A DNA stretch of 64,000 nt from Limimaricola cinnabarinus (GCF_002723615.1 NZ_KZ304961.1:1-64000); one strand, 5' to 3'. Numbered from the stretch's first letter, positions 49,701-58,281 are shown. Program-made: numbers and translations. The notes: a model not told the origin generated them from the letters alone.

Positions 49701-49963
49701 CCGACGGTGATCTCGCCGAACGCCACCGTCCCGCCCGCGAGGCTCTCGGCCGCGCGCGCCTCGATCCGCGCCCGGGCCCAGCCCGGCACATCGACATCCA
49801 GCGAAGGGACGAAGAGCGCGAGCGCCGCGAGCAGGGCCAATGGCAGCATCGCCACCGACAGCGCCAGCCCGAGGGCCGAGCCCAGCCCGCGCCGCAGCGT
49901 CCCCACCGGCCCGCGGCCGCGCGGGGCCTGCGAAGCTGCGTGTCGTGACCTGATCGAATGCAT
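46709..49963 (-). CDS. AsmA-like/YhdP-type envelope protein (DUF3971)
   Basis: The 1084-residue protein has one N-terminal membrane anchor (about residues 25-52: GLALSVAMLPLALLAALALF) and a very long periplasmic part of repeated beta strands, ending in an AsmA-like C-terminal domain (YSLASRRMAFQGVVSPFYLVN). Proteins of this group (TamB, YhdP) form groove-like bridges carrying phospholipids toward the outer membrane. Start at ATG 49963 (MHSIRSRHAAS). It is divergent from bcp by 100 bases and upstream of queA. Confidence 0.85.
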   Translation of the reverse strand: MHSIRSRHAASQAPRGRGPVGTLRRGLGSALGLALSVAMLPLALLAALALFVPSLDVDVPGWARARIEARAAESLAGGTVAFGEITVGMGRDLHPRVTLQDAVLRDAQGAVLARVPEAEAVLSPRALLFERAALAQQVVLRGAEIGLARDATGRVDLRFERAEPMPAPRPDAGAAGLAGVLARIEAVLDRPALRALERVALPDLSLRYDDARAGRSWRGEEGDLALDLRDGIRLTGRMSLRSDHGTATELALGYDRRPGEETAGLRLDIARVASRDIAGQHPALSFLSALDAPLSARLRGRIGADGAPGPFSARLRIAAGALAPGGGAEPLRFDEAELALRFDPEDDRIAFDRIAASGELGRIKGHGQAWLREIEAGWPGALVALRDLWADMRLHPAPFALEIGGFGATDAESGARIHGSGRVDHTAQGWRAALDARSEKLSRDRLLAYWPEAFKPGTRGWIAAHIPQALLRDVTAALRRAPGQAPRIALTQSFEDAVIRPLDGLPAITQAAGHGSLGGGAFSVSLTQGGAEAPMGGRVDLAGTSFTIPELGGPRPDARIAIEAAGPVTAMLSLIDQPPFRFLQKAGQPVDLVEGRGRASAEIGLPLGGPVVPEEVAWSVEARLDEGTSTAIVPERRVAARGLAVTAGSGTLDVAGPVTIDGLPVDVRFTQPLGPDAGAARLEGTVELSPRFLDTFGIALPEGSLTGSGRARVAMRLPRGAPPQVTLTSELSGIGLSIPALGWSVAQGTTGRLEIEGVLGDLPHIDRIALDAGGLSARGALTLRPGGGLERASFSRLRLSDWLDVAVDLVGRGQGETVGVEITGGALDLRRAGFGAGGGGEGGPIALALDRLRVTDAVALTDLKGDFSTRGGFSGRFDARVNGDAPVSGLVVPDTDGTAVRITGPDAGAVLRAAGLYGTATGGALDLTLLPEGQPGHYSGEIDVAGLRVRDAPAMAQLLDAISVVGLLQQLDGKGLAFDRIRADFRLTPERLDIARASATGPGLGISLDGRYSLASRRMAFQGVVSPFYLVNSLGSFLTRPGEGLIGFNYTLGGTPEDPDVSVNPLSALTPGMFREIFRRPPPT

Positions 49964-50063
49964 CGGCAAGACAGGCCATGGCCCCTTGATTTCATCACCC
50001 GCAGCGTAGATGCCTGAGGCCCCGAGGGCCACCATCGCCCGATCACGCAAGCGAGGATGCGCC

Positions 50064-50549
50064 ATGAGCGACACGATGCCGTCCGCCCGGCCCGAGCCGG
50101 GCCAGCCCGCCCCCGATTTCGCCCTGCCGCGCGACGGCGGGGAGGAGGTGCGGCTCTCGGCGCATCTGGGCGCGCCCGTGGTGCTCTATTTCTACCCGCG
50201 CGACGACACCTTGGGCTGCACGCGCGAGGCGCAGGGCTTCACCGAGCTCGGCTCGGAGTTCGAGCTTCTGGGCGCGCGGGTGCTCGGCGTGTCGAAGGAC
50301 ACGGTGGCGAAGCACGAGAAGTTCCGCGACAAGTACGGGCTGCGCGTGGCGCTCCTGTCGGATGCCGAGAGCGACGTCTGCGAGCGCTACGGCGTCTGGG
50401 TCGAGAAGAAGATGTATGGCAAGACCTTCATGGGGATCGCGCGCAGCACCTTCCTGATCGACGCGCAGGGCCGCATCGCGCGGGTCTGGCCCAAGGTGAA
50501 GGTCGACGGCCATGCCGAGGAGGTTCTCGACGCGGTGCGCGCGCTGTGA
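50064..50549 (+). CDS. bcp: Thioredoxin-dependent peroxiredoxin, BCP type
   Basis: The 161-residue thiol peroxidase reduces organic and hydrogen peroxides. The peroxidatic Cys52 lies in DTLGCTREAQGF. The usual resolving Cys five residues later is missing (AQ instead of AC). A second cysteine, Cys106 in SDVCERYGVW, is at a position that some BCP subtypes use for resolution. The start at ATG 50064 follows GCGAGGATGCGCC. Its stop overlaps the next start (GTGA). Confidence 0.93.
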   Translation: MSDTMPSARPEPGQPAPDFALPRDGGEEVRLSAHLGAPVVLYFYPRDDTLGCTREAQGFTELGSEFELLGARVLGVSKDTVAKHEKFRDKYGLRVALLSDAESDVCERYGVWVEKKMYGKTFMGIARSTFLIDAQGRIARVWPKVKVDGHAEEVLDAVRAL

Positions 50550-51373
50550 GCCGGACGCTGACCGAGCTGGCGGTCGAGGTGCTCGGCACCGCCGACGGGC
50601 GCGAGAAGACCGCGCGCAGCCATGCCGCCGCGAAGCTCTGGCGCGACAGCCGCGCCGCCGGCGCGCCGCTCGAGATCGGCGCGGCCACGCCGCCCGACCG
50701 GCCCGCGCGCCCCGCCCGCCCCGAGCTTCTGGCCCCGCGCGAGATGCCCAAGCGCCGCCCCGGCTCCGAGCATGGGCGGATCGCGCTGATCCACGCCGTC
50801 GCGCATATCGAGCTCAACGCGGTGGATCTGCACTGGGACGCGGTGGCGCGCTTTGCCGAGACGCCGCTGCCCTTGGGCTATTTCGACGACTGGGTGCAGG
50901 CGGCGGATGAGGAATCCAAGCATTTCAACCTGCTGTGCGACAGGCTCGAAGCATTGGGGAGCCATTACGGCGCCCTGCCCGCGCATGAGGGCATGTGGCG
51001 CGCCGCCGAGGACACGGCGCAGGACCTGCTGGCGCGGCTCGCCGTGGTGCCGATGGTGCTCGAGGCGCGCGGGCTCGACGTGACGCCGGGGATGATCGAG
51101 ATCTTTCGCAAGGCGAACGACACCGAGACCGTCGCCGCGCTGGAGATCATCTATGCCGAGGAGGTGCATCACGTCTCCTACGGCTCGAAGTGGTTTCATT
51201 TCCTGTGCGGGCGCCACGATCTCGACCCGGCCCCGGTGTTCCGCGATCTGGTGCGCCGGCATTTCCATGCCAGCCTCAAGCCACCCTTCAACGAGGAAAA
51301 GCGCGCCGAGGCCGGAATCCCGCCCGATTTCTACTGGCCGCTGGCCGAGGAGACCGCGCCGAAGCGCGGCTGA
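50546..51373 (+). CDS. DUF455 ferritin-like family protein
   Basis: The protein has 275 residues from a GTG that overlaps the bcp stop. Glu and His residues in IAHAVAHIELNAVDLHWD-like order (AVAHIELNAVDLHWDAVARF), EESKHFN and YAEEVHHV form a ferritin-like di-iron set. The function is unknown; relatives include a tRNA hydroxylase (MiaE), so an oxygen-activating role is possible. Translational coupling to a peroxidase gene suggests a link with oxidative stress, as inference. Confidence 0.85.
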   Translation: MSRTLTELAVEVLGTADGREKTARSHAAAKLWRDSRAAGAPLEIGAATPPDRPARPARPELLAPREMPKRRPGSEHGRIALIHAVAHIELNAVDLHWDAVARFAETPLPLGYFDDWVQAADEESKHFNLLCDRLEALGSHYGALPAHEGMWRAAEDTAQDLLARLAVVPMVLEARGLDVTPGMIEIFRKANDTETVAALEIIYAEEVHHVSYGSKWFHFLCGRHDLDPAPVFRDLVRRHFHASLKPPFNEEKRAEAGIPPDFYWPLAEETAPKRG

Positions 51374-51585
51374 GGCGCGCGCATCACAGCGGCGTGGCGC
51401 ATCGGCAACAGCTCGGAAAGAGCGGCACCGGTCGGCAATATCCCGCCGTTTCCGCCCCCGCTTTGCCGGGCTTTCGCCCCATCGCGGCCAAAGCTGTTGC
51501 GACACCGCCGGACCGCCGGTAACACCTCAGCCGCGGCACTCTCGAAAAAGAGAGGCTGTGACCGGGACAACACGGGGACGGACGG

Positions 51586-52914
51586 GTGCGGACAAGACTG
51601 GCACAGAAACTTCACGCGGCGCTGGAGCGCCGGTTTCCCGAACGGCGGCTGTTTCTGCGCTCGGACACCGAAACCCGGTTCATCCGGCTGCACCCCTCGA
51701 CCCAGCTTCTGGCCTGGAGCGGCGTGACGCTGGTGGTGGGCTGGACCATCACCGCCACCGCGATCCTGCTGATGGATTCGATCGGCTCGGGCAATTTCCG
51801 CGCCCAGGCGCAGCGCGACCAGATGATCTATGAAGAGCGGCTCAACGCGCTGTCGACCGAGCGCGACCTGCGCGCCGCCGAGGCCGCCGCCGCGCAGGAG
51901 CGCTTCTCGACCGCGCTGGCGCAGATCTCGACCATGCAAAGCGAGCTGCTCGCCTCCGAGGACCGCCGCCGCGAGATGGAGACCGGGCTCGAGGTGGTGC
52001 AGGCCGCGCTGCGCCGCACCATGCTGGAGCGCGAGACCGCGCGCGAGGCGGCCGAGGCGCTCGAAGTGGCGCTGGCCGAGGGCGGCGCGCTTCCGGGCGG
52101 TGCCGACGCGGCCTCGGTCGAGGGCACGCTCGACATCCTCTCGGACGCGCTGGCCGACACGGCCCAGGAGCGCGACCGCATCGCCGAGGATGCCGAGCTT
52201 GCCTTCGAGCAGGCCAACGAGATGCAGCTCGAATTGCGGCTGATGACCGAGCGCAACGACGAGATCTTCCGCCAGCTCGAAGAGGCGATGACCGTCTCGG
52301 TCGAACCTCTGGGCGAGATGTTCCGCGCCGCAGGCATGGACCCCGACGCGATGATCTCCAAGGTCCGCAAGGGCTATAGCGGCATCGGCGGCGGCGCGCT
52401 GACGCCGATCCAGTTCTCGACCATGGGCGCACATGCGGGCCATGCGAACGAGAATGCCGAGCGCGCCAATGCGCTTCTGGGCAAGATGGACGAGATCAAC
52501 CTCTACCGCATCGCCGCCTCCAAGGCGCCCTTCGCCCAGCCGGTGAAGGCCAAGTTCCGCTTCACCTCGGGCTTCGGCCAGCGCTGGGGCCGGCTGCATG
52601 CGGGCACCGATTTCGCCGCTCCGATCGGCACCCCGGTCTATTCCACCGCCGATGGCGTGGTGGTCAGCGCGGGCTGGGCCTCGGGCTATGGCCGGCTGAT
52701 CAAGATCCAGCACGAATTCGGGATCGAGACCCGTTACGCACATCTCAACAAGATCCGGGTCAAGGTCGGCCAAAGGGTATCGCGCGGCGAGCGGATCGGT
52801 GATATGGGCAACTCCGGACGATCGACCGGGCCCCACCTCCATTACGAGGTGCGCGTCGGTGGGACTCCCGTCAATCCCATGACCTACATACGAGCTGGAA
52901 AAGATGTTTTCTAA
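51586..52914 (+). CDS. M23 peptidase with N-terminal membrane anchor and coiled coil (DUF5930 type)
   Basis: This 442-residue protein has a GTG start, one membrane segment (about residues 40-62), a long coiled coil (about 70-240) and a C-terminal LytM/M23 domain with zinc motifs HAGTDFAAPIG and HLHYEVRVGG. All metal ligands are present, so it should be an active peptidoglycan endopeptidase. It overlaps the bactofilin gene by 11 bases. Paired M23 and bactofilin genes are known to shape cells in Helicobacter and Hyphomonas. A short hairpin (CTCTC-GAAAAA-GAGAG) lies about 30 bases upstream. Confidence 0.9.
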   Translation: MRTRLAQKLHAALERRFPERRLFLRSDTETRFIRLHPSTQLLAWSGVTLVVGWTITATAILLMDSIGSGNFRAQAQRDQMIYEERLNALSTERDLRAAEAAAAQERFSTALAQISTMQSELLASEDRRREMETGLEVVQAALRRTMLERETAREAAEALEVALAEGGALPGGADAASVEGTLDILSDALADTAQERDRIAEDAELAFEQANEMQLELRLMTERNDEIFRQLEEAMTVSVEPLGEMFRAAGMDPDAMISKVRKGYSGIGGGALTPIQFSTMGAHAGHANENAERANALLGKMDEINLYRIAASKAPFAQPVKAKFRFTSGFGQRWGRLHAGTDFAAPIGTPVYSTADGVVVSAGWASGYGRLIKIQHEFGIETRYAHLNKIRVKVGQRVSRGERIGDMGNSGRSTGPHLHYEVRVGGTPVNPMTYIRAGKDVF

Positions 52915-53413
52915 AAGCAAGATCAACGAGCCCGGACCCAGGACAGCCGAAGGGACGCCCACCATGGACGCAACCACCAAGCCCGCGCAGCCCCAGGGAT
53001 CGCAGGACTACCGCCCTGCCGCCCCCAAGGCCAAGCCGCCGGCCTCGGTGCTTTCGGCCGACCTGCACATCAAGGGCGACATCAAGACCACCGGCGACAT
53101 CCAGGTCGAGGGCCAGATCGAGGGCGACATCCGCGCCCATCTGCTGACCGTCGGCGAAGGCGCCACGGTGCGCGGCGAGCTGATGGCCGATGACGTGGTG
53201 ATCAATGGCCGCATCGTCGGCCGGGTGCGCGGCCTCAAGGTCCGCCTCACCTCGACCGCCCGCGTCGAGGGCGACATCATCCACAAGACCATCGCGATCG
53301 AGAGCGGCGCGCATTTCGAAGGCTCGGTGCAGCGTCAGGAAGACCCGCTCAACACCACCGGCGCGCCCAAGCCGCTGCCCAAGCCCTCGGTCGCCGAAGG
53401 CGGTCACGACTGA
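52904..53413 (+). CDS. Bactofilin (polymer-forming cytoskeletal protein)
   Basis: The 169-residue protein has a disordered N-terminal tail (about 1-45), a bactofilin beta-helix core (about 48-140: repeats such as LHIKGDIKTTGDIQVEG and GEGATVRGELMADDVVING), and a Pro-rich C-terminal tail. Bactofilins polymerise without nucleotide and recruit wall enzymes to the membrane. It is translated with the M23 peptidase that precedes it. The first ATG is 52904; a later ATG at 52964 would remove the tail. Confidence 0.92.
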   Translation: MFSKSKINEPGPRTAEGTPTMDATTKPAQPQGSQDYRPAAPKAKPPASVLSADLHIKGDIKTTGDIQVEGQIEGDIRAHLLTVGEGATVRGELMADDVVINGRIVGRVRGLKVRLTSTARVEGDIIHKTIAIESGAHFEGSVQRQEDPLNTTGAPKPLPKPSVAEGGHD

Positions 53414-53438
53414 CCCCCGGCCATCGGGATCGACAGGC

Positions 53439-53473
53439 AAGGGGCGCTCCGGGAGACCGGGGCGCCCCTTTCG
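53439..53473 (+). terminator. Intrinsic terminator after the bactofilin gene
   Basis: AAGGGGCGCTCC (53439-53450) pairs with GGGGCGCCCCTT-type sequence at 53459-53470 with one GU pair and an eight-base loop, followed by TC. Confidence 0.75.
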
Positions 53474-53655
53474 CATGAGCGCGGCAGGGGTTACGGGTGC
53501 GAGCCGACGCGGCCCAGATGGGTGTCGGCGAAGCCACGGCGCGACTTCAACGACGCGACTTCAGCCCACAGCCCCCCGGTCGCCCCCGGCATGACCCAGC
53601 CAGAGCGCGCCCAAAGCCGCTAGGAGCGGCATTCCAGGGACCAGACCCGCGCCGA

Positions 53656-54780
53656 TCAGTCCTCGGCCGAGGCCTCGGCGCGGCTCTTGCCGGAGACCTG
53701 GCCCGCCAGCGTCGCGGCCATGAAGCCGTCGAGATCGCCGTCGAGCACGCCTTGGGTGTCGGAGGTCTCGTGGCCGGTGCGCAGGTCCTTCACCATCTGG
53801 TAGGGCTGCAGCACGTAGGAGCGGATCTGGTTGCCCCAGCCCGCGTCGCCCTTGGCGTCGTGCTGGGCGTTGATCTCGGCGTTGCGGCGGTCGAGCTCCA
53901 TCTGGTAGAGCCGCGATTTCAGCGCCTTCATCGCGATGTCGCGGTTCTGGTGCTGCGACTTCTCCGAGCTCGTCACCACGATGCCGGTCGGCAGGTGGGT
54001 GATCCGCACCGCCGAGTCGGTGGTGTTGACGTGCTGGCCGCCCGCGCCCGAGGAGCGGTAGGTGTCGAGCCGGATGTCGGAGGGATTCACCTCGATCTCG
54101 ATATTGTCGTCGACCACCGGGTAGACCCAGACGCTCGCGAAGGAGGTCTCGCGCGTGCCCTTGCCGAAGGGCGAGATGCGCACGAGCCGGTGCACGCCCG
54201 ATTCCGATTTCAGCCAGCCATAGGCGTTGGGGCCCGAGATCTTGTAGGCGACGGACTTGATCCCCGCCTCGCCGCCCGCTTCCTCGGACTGCATCTCGAC
54301 CTCGTAGCCGCGCTTTTCGGCCCAGCGCACATACATGCGCTGCAGCATCTGCGCCCAGTCGCAGGCCTCGGTGCCGCCCGCGCCGGCGTTGATTTCGAGG
54401 AAGGTGTCGTTGCCGTCGGCCTCGCCGTCGAGCAGCGCTTCGAGTTCCTTGGAGGCGGCGCTTTCGCGCAGCGCCTTCAGCGCGGCCTCGGCCTCGGCGA
54501 CGATCTCCTCGTCGCCCTCCATCTCGCCCATCTCGATCAGCTCGGCATTGTCGGCCAGCGCCTGGGCGATCTGGTCATAGGTGCCCATCTTGTCGAGCAG
54601 CGCCTGGCGCTCGCGCATCAGCTTCTGCGCCGCGGCCGGATCGTCCCACAGGGTCGGGTCCTCGACCCGCGCGTCGAACTCCTCGAGCCGGTGCGCGGCC
54701 GTCTCGCGGTCCATGCGCTTGGCGAGCAGGCCGAGCGACTTTTCGATGGCGGCGATGTTGGCTTGCGTCTCTGCGCGCAT
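53656..54780 (-). CDS. prfB: Peptide chain release factor 2
   Basis: RF2, 374 residues, ends translation at UGA and UAA. It has the GGQ motif (SSGAGGQHVNTTDS) and the stop-reading SPF motif (LVRISPFG). The frame is uninterrupted: the programmed +1 frameshift near codon 25 found in E. coli prfB is absent. The ATG at 54780 begins MRAETQANIAAIEKSLG. It lies downstream of the PBP1A gene on the same strand with an 85-base gap. Confidence 0.96.
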   Translation of the reverse strand: MRAETQANIAAIEKSLGLLAKRMDRETAAHRLEEFDARVEDPTLWDDPAAAQKLMRERQALLDKMGTYDQIAQALADNAELIEMGEMEGDEEIVAEAEAALKALRESAASKELEALLDGEADGNDTFLEINAGAGGTEACDWAQMLQRMYVRWAEKRGYEVEMQSEEAGGEAGIKSVAYKISGPNAYGWLKSESGVHRLVRISPFGKGTRETSFASVWVYPVVDDNIEIEVNPSDIRLDTYRSSGAGGQHVNTTDSAVRITHLPTGIVVTSSEKSQHQNRDIAMKALKSRLYQMELDRRNAEINAQHDAKGDAGWGNQIRSYVLQPYQMVKDLRTGHETSDTQGVLDGDLDGFMAATLAGQVSGKSRAEASAED

Positions 54781-54865
54781 GATCGGTCCCCTGGCTGGCG
54801 ATGGGCGTTGGATTGAGGGGCGTGATACCGCGCCCCGCGCGCCCCGGCAAGCGAGGCGCGCGCGC

Positions 54866-57388
54866 TCAGTAGAGACCGCCCGAGGAGAGCGTGCCGAAGC
54901 TCGCCTTGGGGCCGACGGTGGCGGTGTTGCCGGTCGAGGTCTTGACCTTCTTGGTGGGCTTGCTGCCGCCCGCCTCCTCGTAGAGCGGCAGGTCGCCCGA
55001 CATCTTGAAGCCGCCATCGAAGGTCACGCCGAAGAGCGGCTCCTCGCCGATGCGGAAGCATTCGGAGATCACGTTGGCGCCCGAGGCGCCGTCGGGCAGA
55101 CGCGCGCCGGAGTAGCGGTCGATCTTGATGAACTGGCATTCCTCGGGGACCGGGAAATCGGTGCCGCCGAAGCGATCGATCGCGCTGCGCATGAATTGCT
55201 CGAACACCGGGCCGCAGATGCCGCCGCCCGAAGCGCCCGAGCCCAGAGAGCGCGGGTTGTCGTAGCCGATGTAGCAGCCCGCGACGATGTTCGAGGAAAA
55301 GCCCACGAACCACACGTCCTTGGCATCGTTGGTGGTGCCGGTCTTGCCGGCGATCGGCACCGGCAGGTTGATGCCGCGCGCGGTGCCGCGCTCGACCACG
55401 CCCTGCATCATCGAGGTGAGCTGGTAGGCGGTGACGGCGTTCATGATCCGCTCGCGGTTCGACTGGATGGTCGGCACCTCGCCCGCGGGCAGCGCCGCGA
55501 GGGAGCAATCGACGCAGTTGCGCTGGTCGTGGCGGTAGATGGTGTTGCCGTAGCGGTCCTGCACCCGGTCCACCAGCGTCGGCTCGACCCGCTCGCCGCC
55601 ATTGGCGAACATGGCGTAGGCGGCGACCATCTGGAACAGCGTCGTCTCCTGCGCGCCCAGCGCGTTCGACAGGTAGGGCCCGAGATCGTCATAGACGCCG
55701 AAGCGCTCGCCATATTCGGCGACCACATCCATGCCGACCTCCTGCGCGAGGCGGATCGTCATGATGTTGCGCGACCGCTCGATGCCGGTGCGGAGCGGCG
55801 TCGGGCCATAGAAGCGGTTCGAGGCGTTCTGCGGCCGCCACATGCCCTGCGGCGTGTTGATCTCGATCGGGGCGTCGACGATGATCGTCGCCGGCGTATA
55901 GCCGCTGTCGAGTGCTGCAGCATAGACGAAGGGCTTGAAGGACGAGCCGGGCTGGCGCTGCGCCTGGGTGGCGCGGTTGAACACCGAATCCTGGTAGGAG
56001 AAGCCGCCCTGCATCGCCAGAACGCGGCCGGTGTTGACGTCCATCGCCATGAAGCCGCCCTGCACCTTGGGCGTCTGGCGCAGGGTCCAGCGGATGAAAT
56101 CGCCGCCCTCATCGGTGATCATCCGGCGCACCAGCACCACGTCGCCGCGCTCGAAATTGTCGTGGAAGCTGCCGCGCATCCAGGCGATGTCCTCGCGCGG
56201 GACGACATGCGGCTCGGTGCCGTCATCGGCCAGCCCCTCGATCCCGAGGCGCATCTGGCTGTCGCCGATCTCCATCACCACCGCCGGGCGCCAGCGGCTC
56301 TCCAGCGTCACGTCGCGCGGCACGTCGACCTCCGACAGCGCCTTGCGCCAGGCGATCTCGTCATCCAGCGTCTCGACGGGGATGGTCTTGCCGGTGCCGT
56401 GCCAGCGCCCGAGGCCGCGATCATAGCGCTCCAGCGCGCGTTGCAGCGCATGGGCGGCCTCGATCTGAAGCTCGCCGTCGAGCGTGGCGCGAATCGACAA
56501 CCCGCCGCCGAAGAACTCGTCCTCGCCGAACTCGGCCGAAAGCTGGCGGCGCACCTCGTCGGTGAAGTAGTCGCGCGGCGGCAGCGCGGCGCGGAAGCTC
56601 TCGATATCGCCCGACTGCACCGTGTCGAGCGTGCGGCCGCGCGCCTCCTCATAGGTGGCGCGGTCGATATAGCCATCCTCCCACATGCGGCGCAGCACGT
56701 AGTTGCGGCGGTTCACCGCGTCGGCGTATTCGCGCACCGGGTGCAGCGTGCCGGGGCGCTGCGGCAGCGCCGCGAGATAGGCGGCCTCGCCCGGCTCCAG
56801 CGCGCTCAGCGGCTTGTTGAAATAGGTCTGCGCGGCGGCGGTGACGCCGTAGGAGTTCTGCCCGAGGAAGATCTCGTTGAGATAGAGCTCGAGAATCCGC
56901 TCCTTGTCCATCGCGCCCTCGATGCGCACGGCGAGGATCAGTTCCTTGATCTTGCGTTCCAGCGTGCGCGAGCCGTCGAGCAGGAAGTTCTTCATCACCT
57001 GCTGGGTGATGGTCGAGGCGCCACGGATGTCCTCGCCGCGCGAGCGCACCGCCTCGACCCCGGCGGCGAGGATGCCTTTGATGTCGAAGCCGGAATGGAC
57101 GTAGAAATTCTGGTCCTCGGCCGAGACGAAGGCGTGCTTGACCAGCTCGGGGATTTCCTCGGCCGGGGTGAAGAGCCGCCGCTCGGAGGCGAATTCGTCG
57201 AGGATCTCGCCCTCGCCGTCATAGACCCGGCTGATGGTGGGCGGCGTGTATTGCGCCAATGTCTCGTAGCTCGGCAGATCGCGGCCATAGACATAGAAGA
57301 TCGCGCCGAGCGTCAGCGCCCCCATGGCGAGGCCGAGGGTCAGCATCGAGAAGATGCCGCCAAAGAAGGACATGATGAAGCGCAGCAC
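54866..57388 (-). CDS. mrcA: Penicillin-binding protein 1A (bifunctional)
   Basis: The 840-residue enzyme polymerises glycan chains and cross-links peptides. It starts from a GTG at 57388 (V-LRFIMSFFGG) with GGAGAA seven bases ahead. Layout: membrane anchor (about 8-30), glycosyltransferase (motif VSAEDQNFYVHSGFD), an OB-like insert, then transpeptidase with SSFKPFVYAA (catalytic Ser) and KTGTTNDAKD. The length is normal for alphaproteobacteria. It is divergent from a methyltransferase gene and upstream of prfB. Confidence 0.95.
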   Translation of the reverse strand: MLRFIMSFFGGIFSMLTLGLAMGALTLGAIFYVYGRDLPSYETLAQYTPPTISRVYDGEGEILDEFASERRLFTPAEEIPELVKHAFVSAEDQNFYVHSGFDIKGILAAGVEAVRSRGEDIRGASTITQQVMKNFLLDGSRTLERKIKELILAVRIEGAMDKERILELYLNEIFLGQNSYGVTAAAQTYFNKPLSALEPGEAAYLAALPQRPGTLHPVREYADAVNRRNYVLRRMWEDGYIDRATYEEARGRTLDTVQSGDIESFRAALPPRDYFTDEVRRQLSAEFGEDEFFGGGLSIRATLDGELQIEAAHALQRALERYDRGLGRWHGTGKTIPVETLDDEIAWRKALSEVDVPRDVTLESRWRPAVVMEIGDSQMRLGIEGLADDGTEPHVVPREDIAWMRGSFHDNFERGDVVLVRRMITDEGGDFIRWTLRQTPKVQGGFMAMDVNTGRVLAMQGGFSYQDSVFNRATQAQRQPGSSFKPFVYAAALDSGYTPATIIVDAPIEINTPQGMWRPQNASNRFYGPTPLRTGIERSRNIMTIRLAQEVGMDVVAEYGERFGVYDDLGPYLSNALGAQETTLFQMVAAYAMFANGGERVEPTLVDRVQDRYGNTIYRHDQRNCVDCSLAALPAGEVPTIQSNRERIMNAVTAYQLTSMMQGVVERGTARGINLPVPIAGKTGTTNDAKDVWFVGFSSNIVAGCYIGYDNPRSLGSGASGGGICGPVFEQFMRSAIDRFGGTDFPVPEECQFIKIDRYSGARLPDGASGANVISECFRIGEEPLFGVTFDGGFKMSGDLPLYEEAGGSKPTKKVKTSTGNTATVGPKASFGTLSSGGLY

Positions 57389-57543
57389 GATATTTCTCCG
57401 GGAGGAATGGGGTGGCTTATAGGCAAGCCCCCGCCCCGGGTCAAAAGCACAGGGCTTGAAATCGGCGGCAAAACGCCCGAAAGCAGGGTCACGCTTTGGC
57501 GAGGGGATTGCGCTCTCGGCAGATGGGACCCAAAAGGGCGTAC

Positions 57544-58215
57544 ATGATGGCAACCGAAACCTCTTCCCCCCGCCGCGCCACGCCTGATGACGTGATCGCG
57601 ACCTATGACGCCGTCGGCCCCGAATGGGCCAAGGCGCGCGATCGCCGCCTGATCGAGCGGCGCTGGGTCGACCGGATGCTGGCCGCGGCGCCGCGCAATG
57701 GTGGCCGCCGCCGCGTGCTCGACTTGGGCTGCGGCACCGGCGCGCCGATCGCGCAATACATCGCCGATCGCGGCGCCGAGGTGACCGGCGTCGATGCGAG
57801 CCGGGTGATGCTGGGCATGTTCCAGAAGAACATGCCGCGCGCGCGCGCCTTTCATCACGACATGCGCGGGCTGCGCCTGTCGGAGAAGTTCGACGCGATC
57901 CTGGCCTGGGACAGCTTCTTCCACCTTTCGGCCCCCGACCAGCAGGCGATGTTCCCGACCTTCACCGAGCATGCCGCGCCGGGCTGCGCGCTGATGTTCA
58001 CCTCCGGCCCCTCGGCCGGGACCGCCATCGGCGAGGTGGCCGGCAAGCCGATCTTCCACGAAAGCCTCAGCCCCAAGACCTACAAGGGTCTTCTGGAGAT
58101 GCACGGCTTCATGCCGCTGGCCTTCATCCCCGAAGACCCCGATTGCGGCATGCATTCGGTCTGGCTGGCGCGTTTCGACGGTGTGCCGCGCGAGGACGGC
58201 TCCAAGAAGGGCTGA
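57544..58215 (+). CDS. Class I SAM-dependent methyltransferase
   Basis: The 223-residue protein has the SAM-binding motif VLDLGCGTGAPIAQYIADRG (about residues 58-77) and the acidic residue in VTGVDASRVML. The rest fits a small Rossmann-fold methyltransferase. Two ATGs in tandem (57544 and 57547) can start it. Substrate is unknown. It is divergent from mrcA, and a long hairpin follows. Confidence 0.88.
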   Translation: MMATETSSPRRATPDDVIATYDAVGPEWAKARDRRLIERRWVDRMLAAAPRNGGRRRVLDLGCGTGAPIAQYIADRGAEVTGVDASRVMLGMFQKNMPRARAFHHDMRGLRLSEKFDAILAWDSFFHLSAPDQQAMFPTFTEHAAPGCALMFTSGPSAGTAIGEVAGKPIFHESLSPKTYKGLLEMHGFMPLAFIPEDPDCGMHSVWLARFDGVPREDGSKKG

Positions 58216-58242
58216 GCCGCCCGGCCGCCTCTGCTTTCCTTC

Positions 58243-58276
58243 GAAGGGCCCCGCGCATCCTTGCGCGGGGCCCTTC
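58243..58276. terminator. Long perfect hairpin between the methyltransferase and amidase genes
   Basis: Fifteen bases, GAAGGGCCCCGCGCA (58243-58257), pair perfectly with 58262-58276 around a TCCT loop, between convergent genes. There is no T run, so it may act through its very stable stem. Confidence 0.7.
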
Positions 58277-58281
58277 GCGCC

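Noticed and set aside
46898-49948. 1016-codon plus-strand frame opposite the AsmA-like gene
   Set aside because: Arg/Pro/Gln-rich shadow; the minus frame has the anchor and beta-repeat pattern.
49983-50000. TTGAT-TTC-ATCAC as an FNR site before bcp
   Set aside because: Spacing is three rather than four bases and the second half is imperfect.
53656-54780. Programmed frameshift in prfB
   Set aside because: The frame is continuous; no internal TGA near codon 25.
54581-57547. 988-codon plus-strand frame opposite prfB and PBP1A
   Set aside because: Shadow of two genes with intact catalytic motifs on the minus strand.
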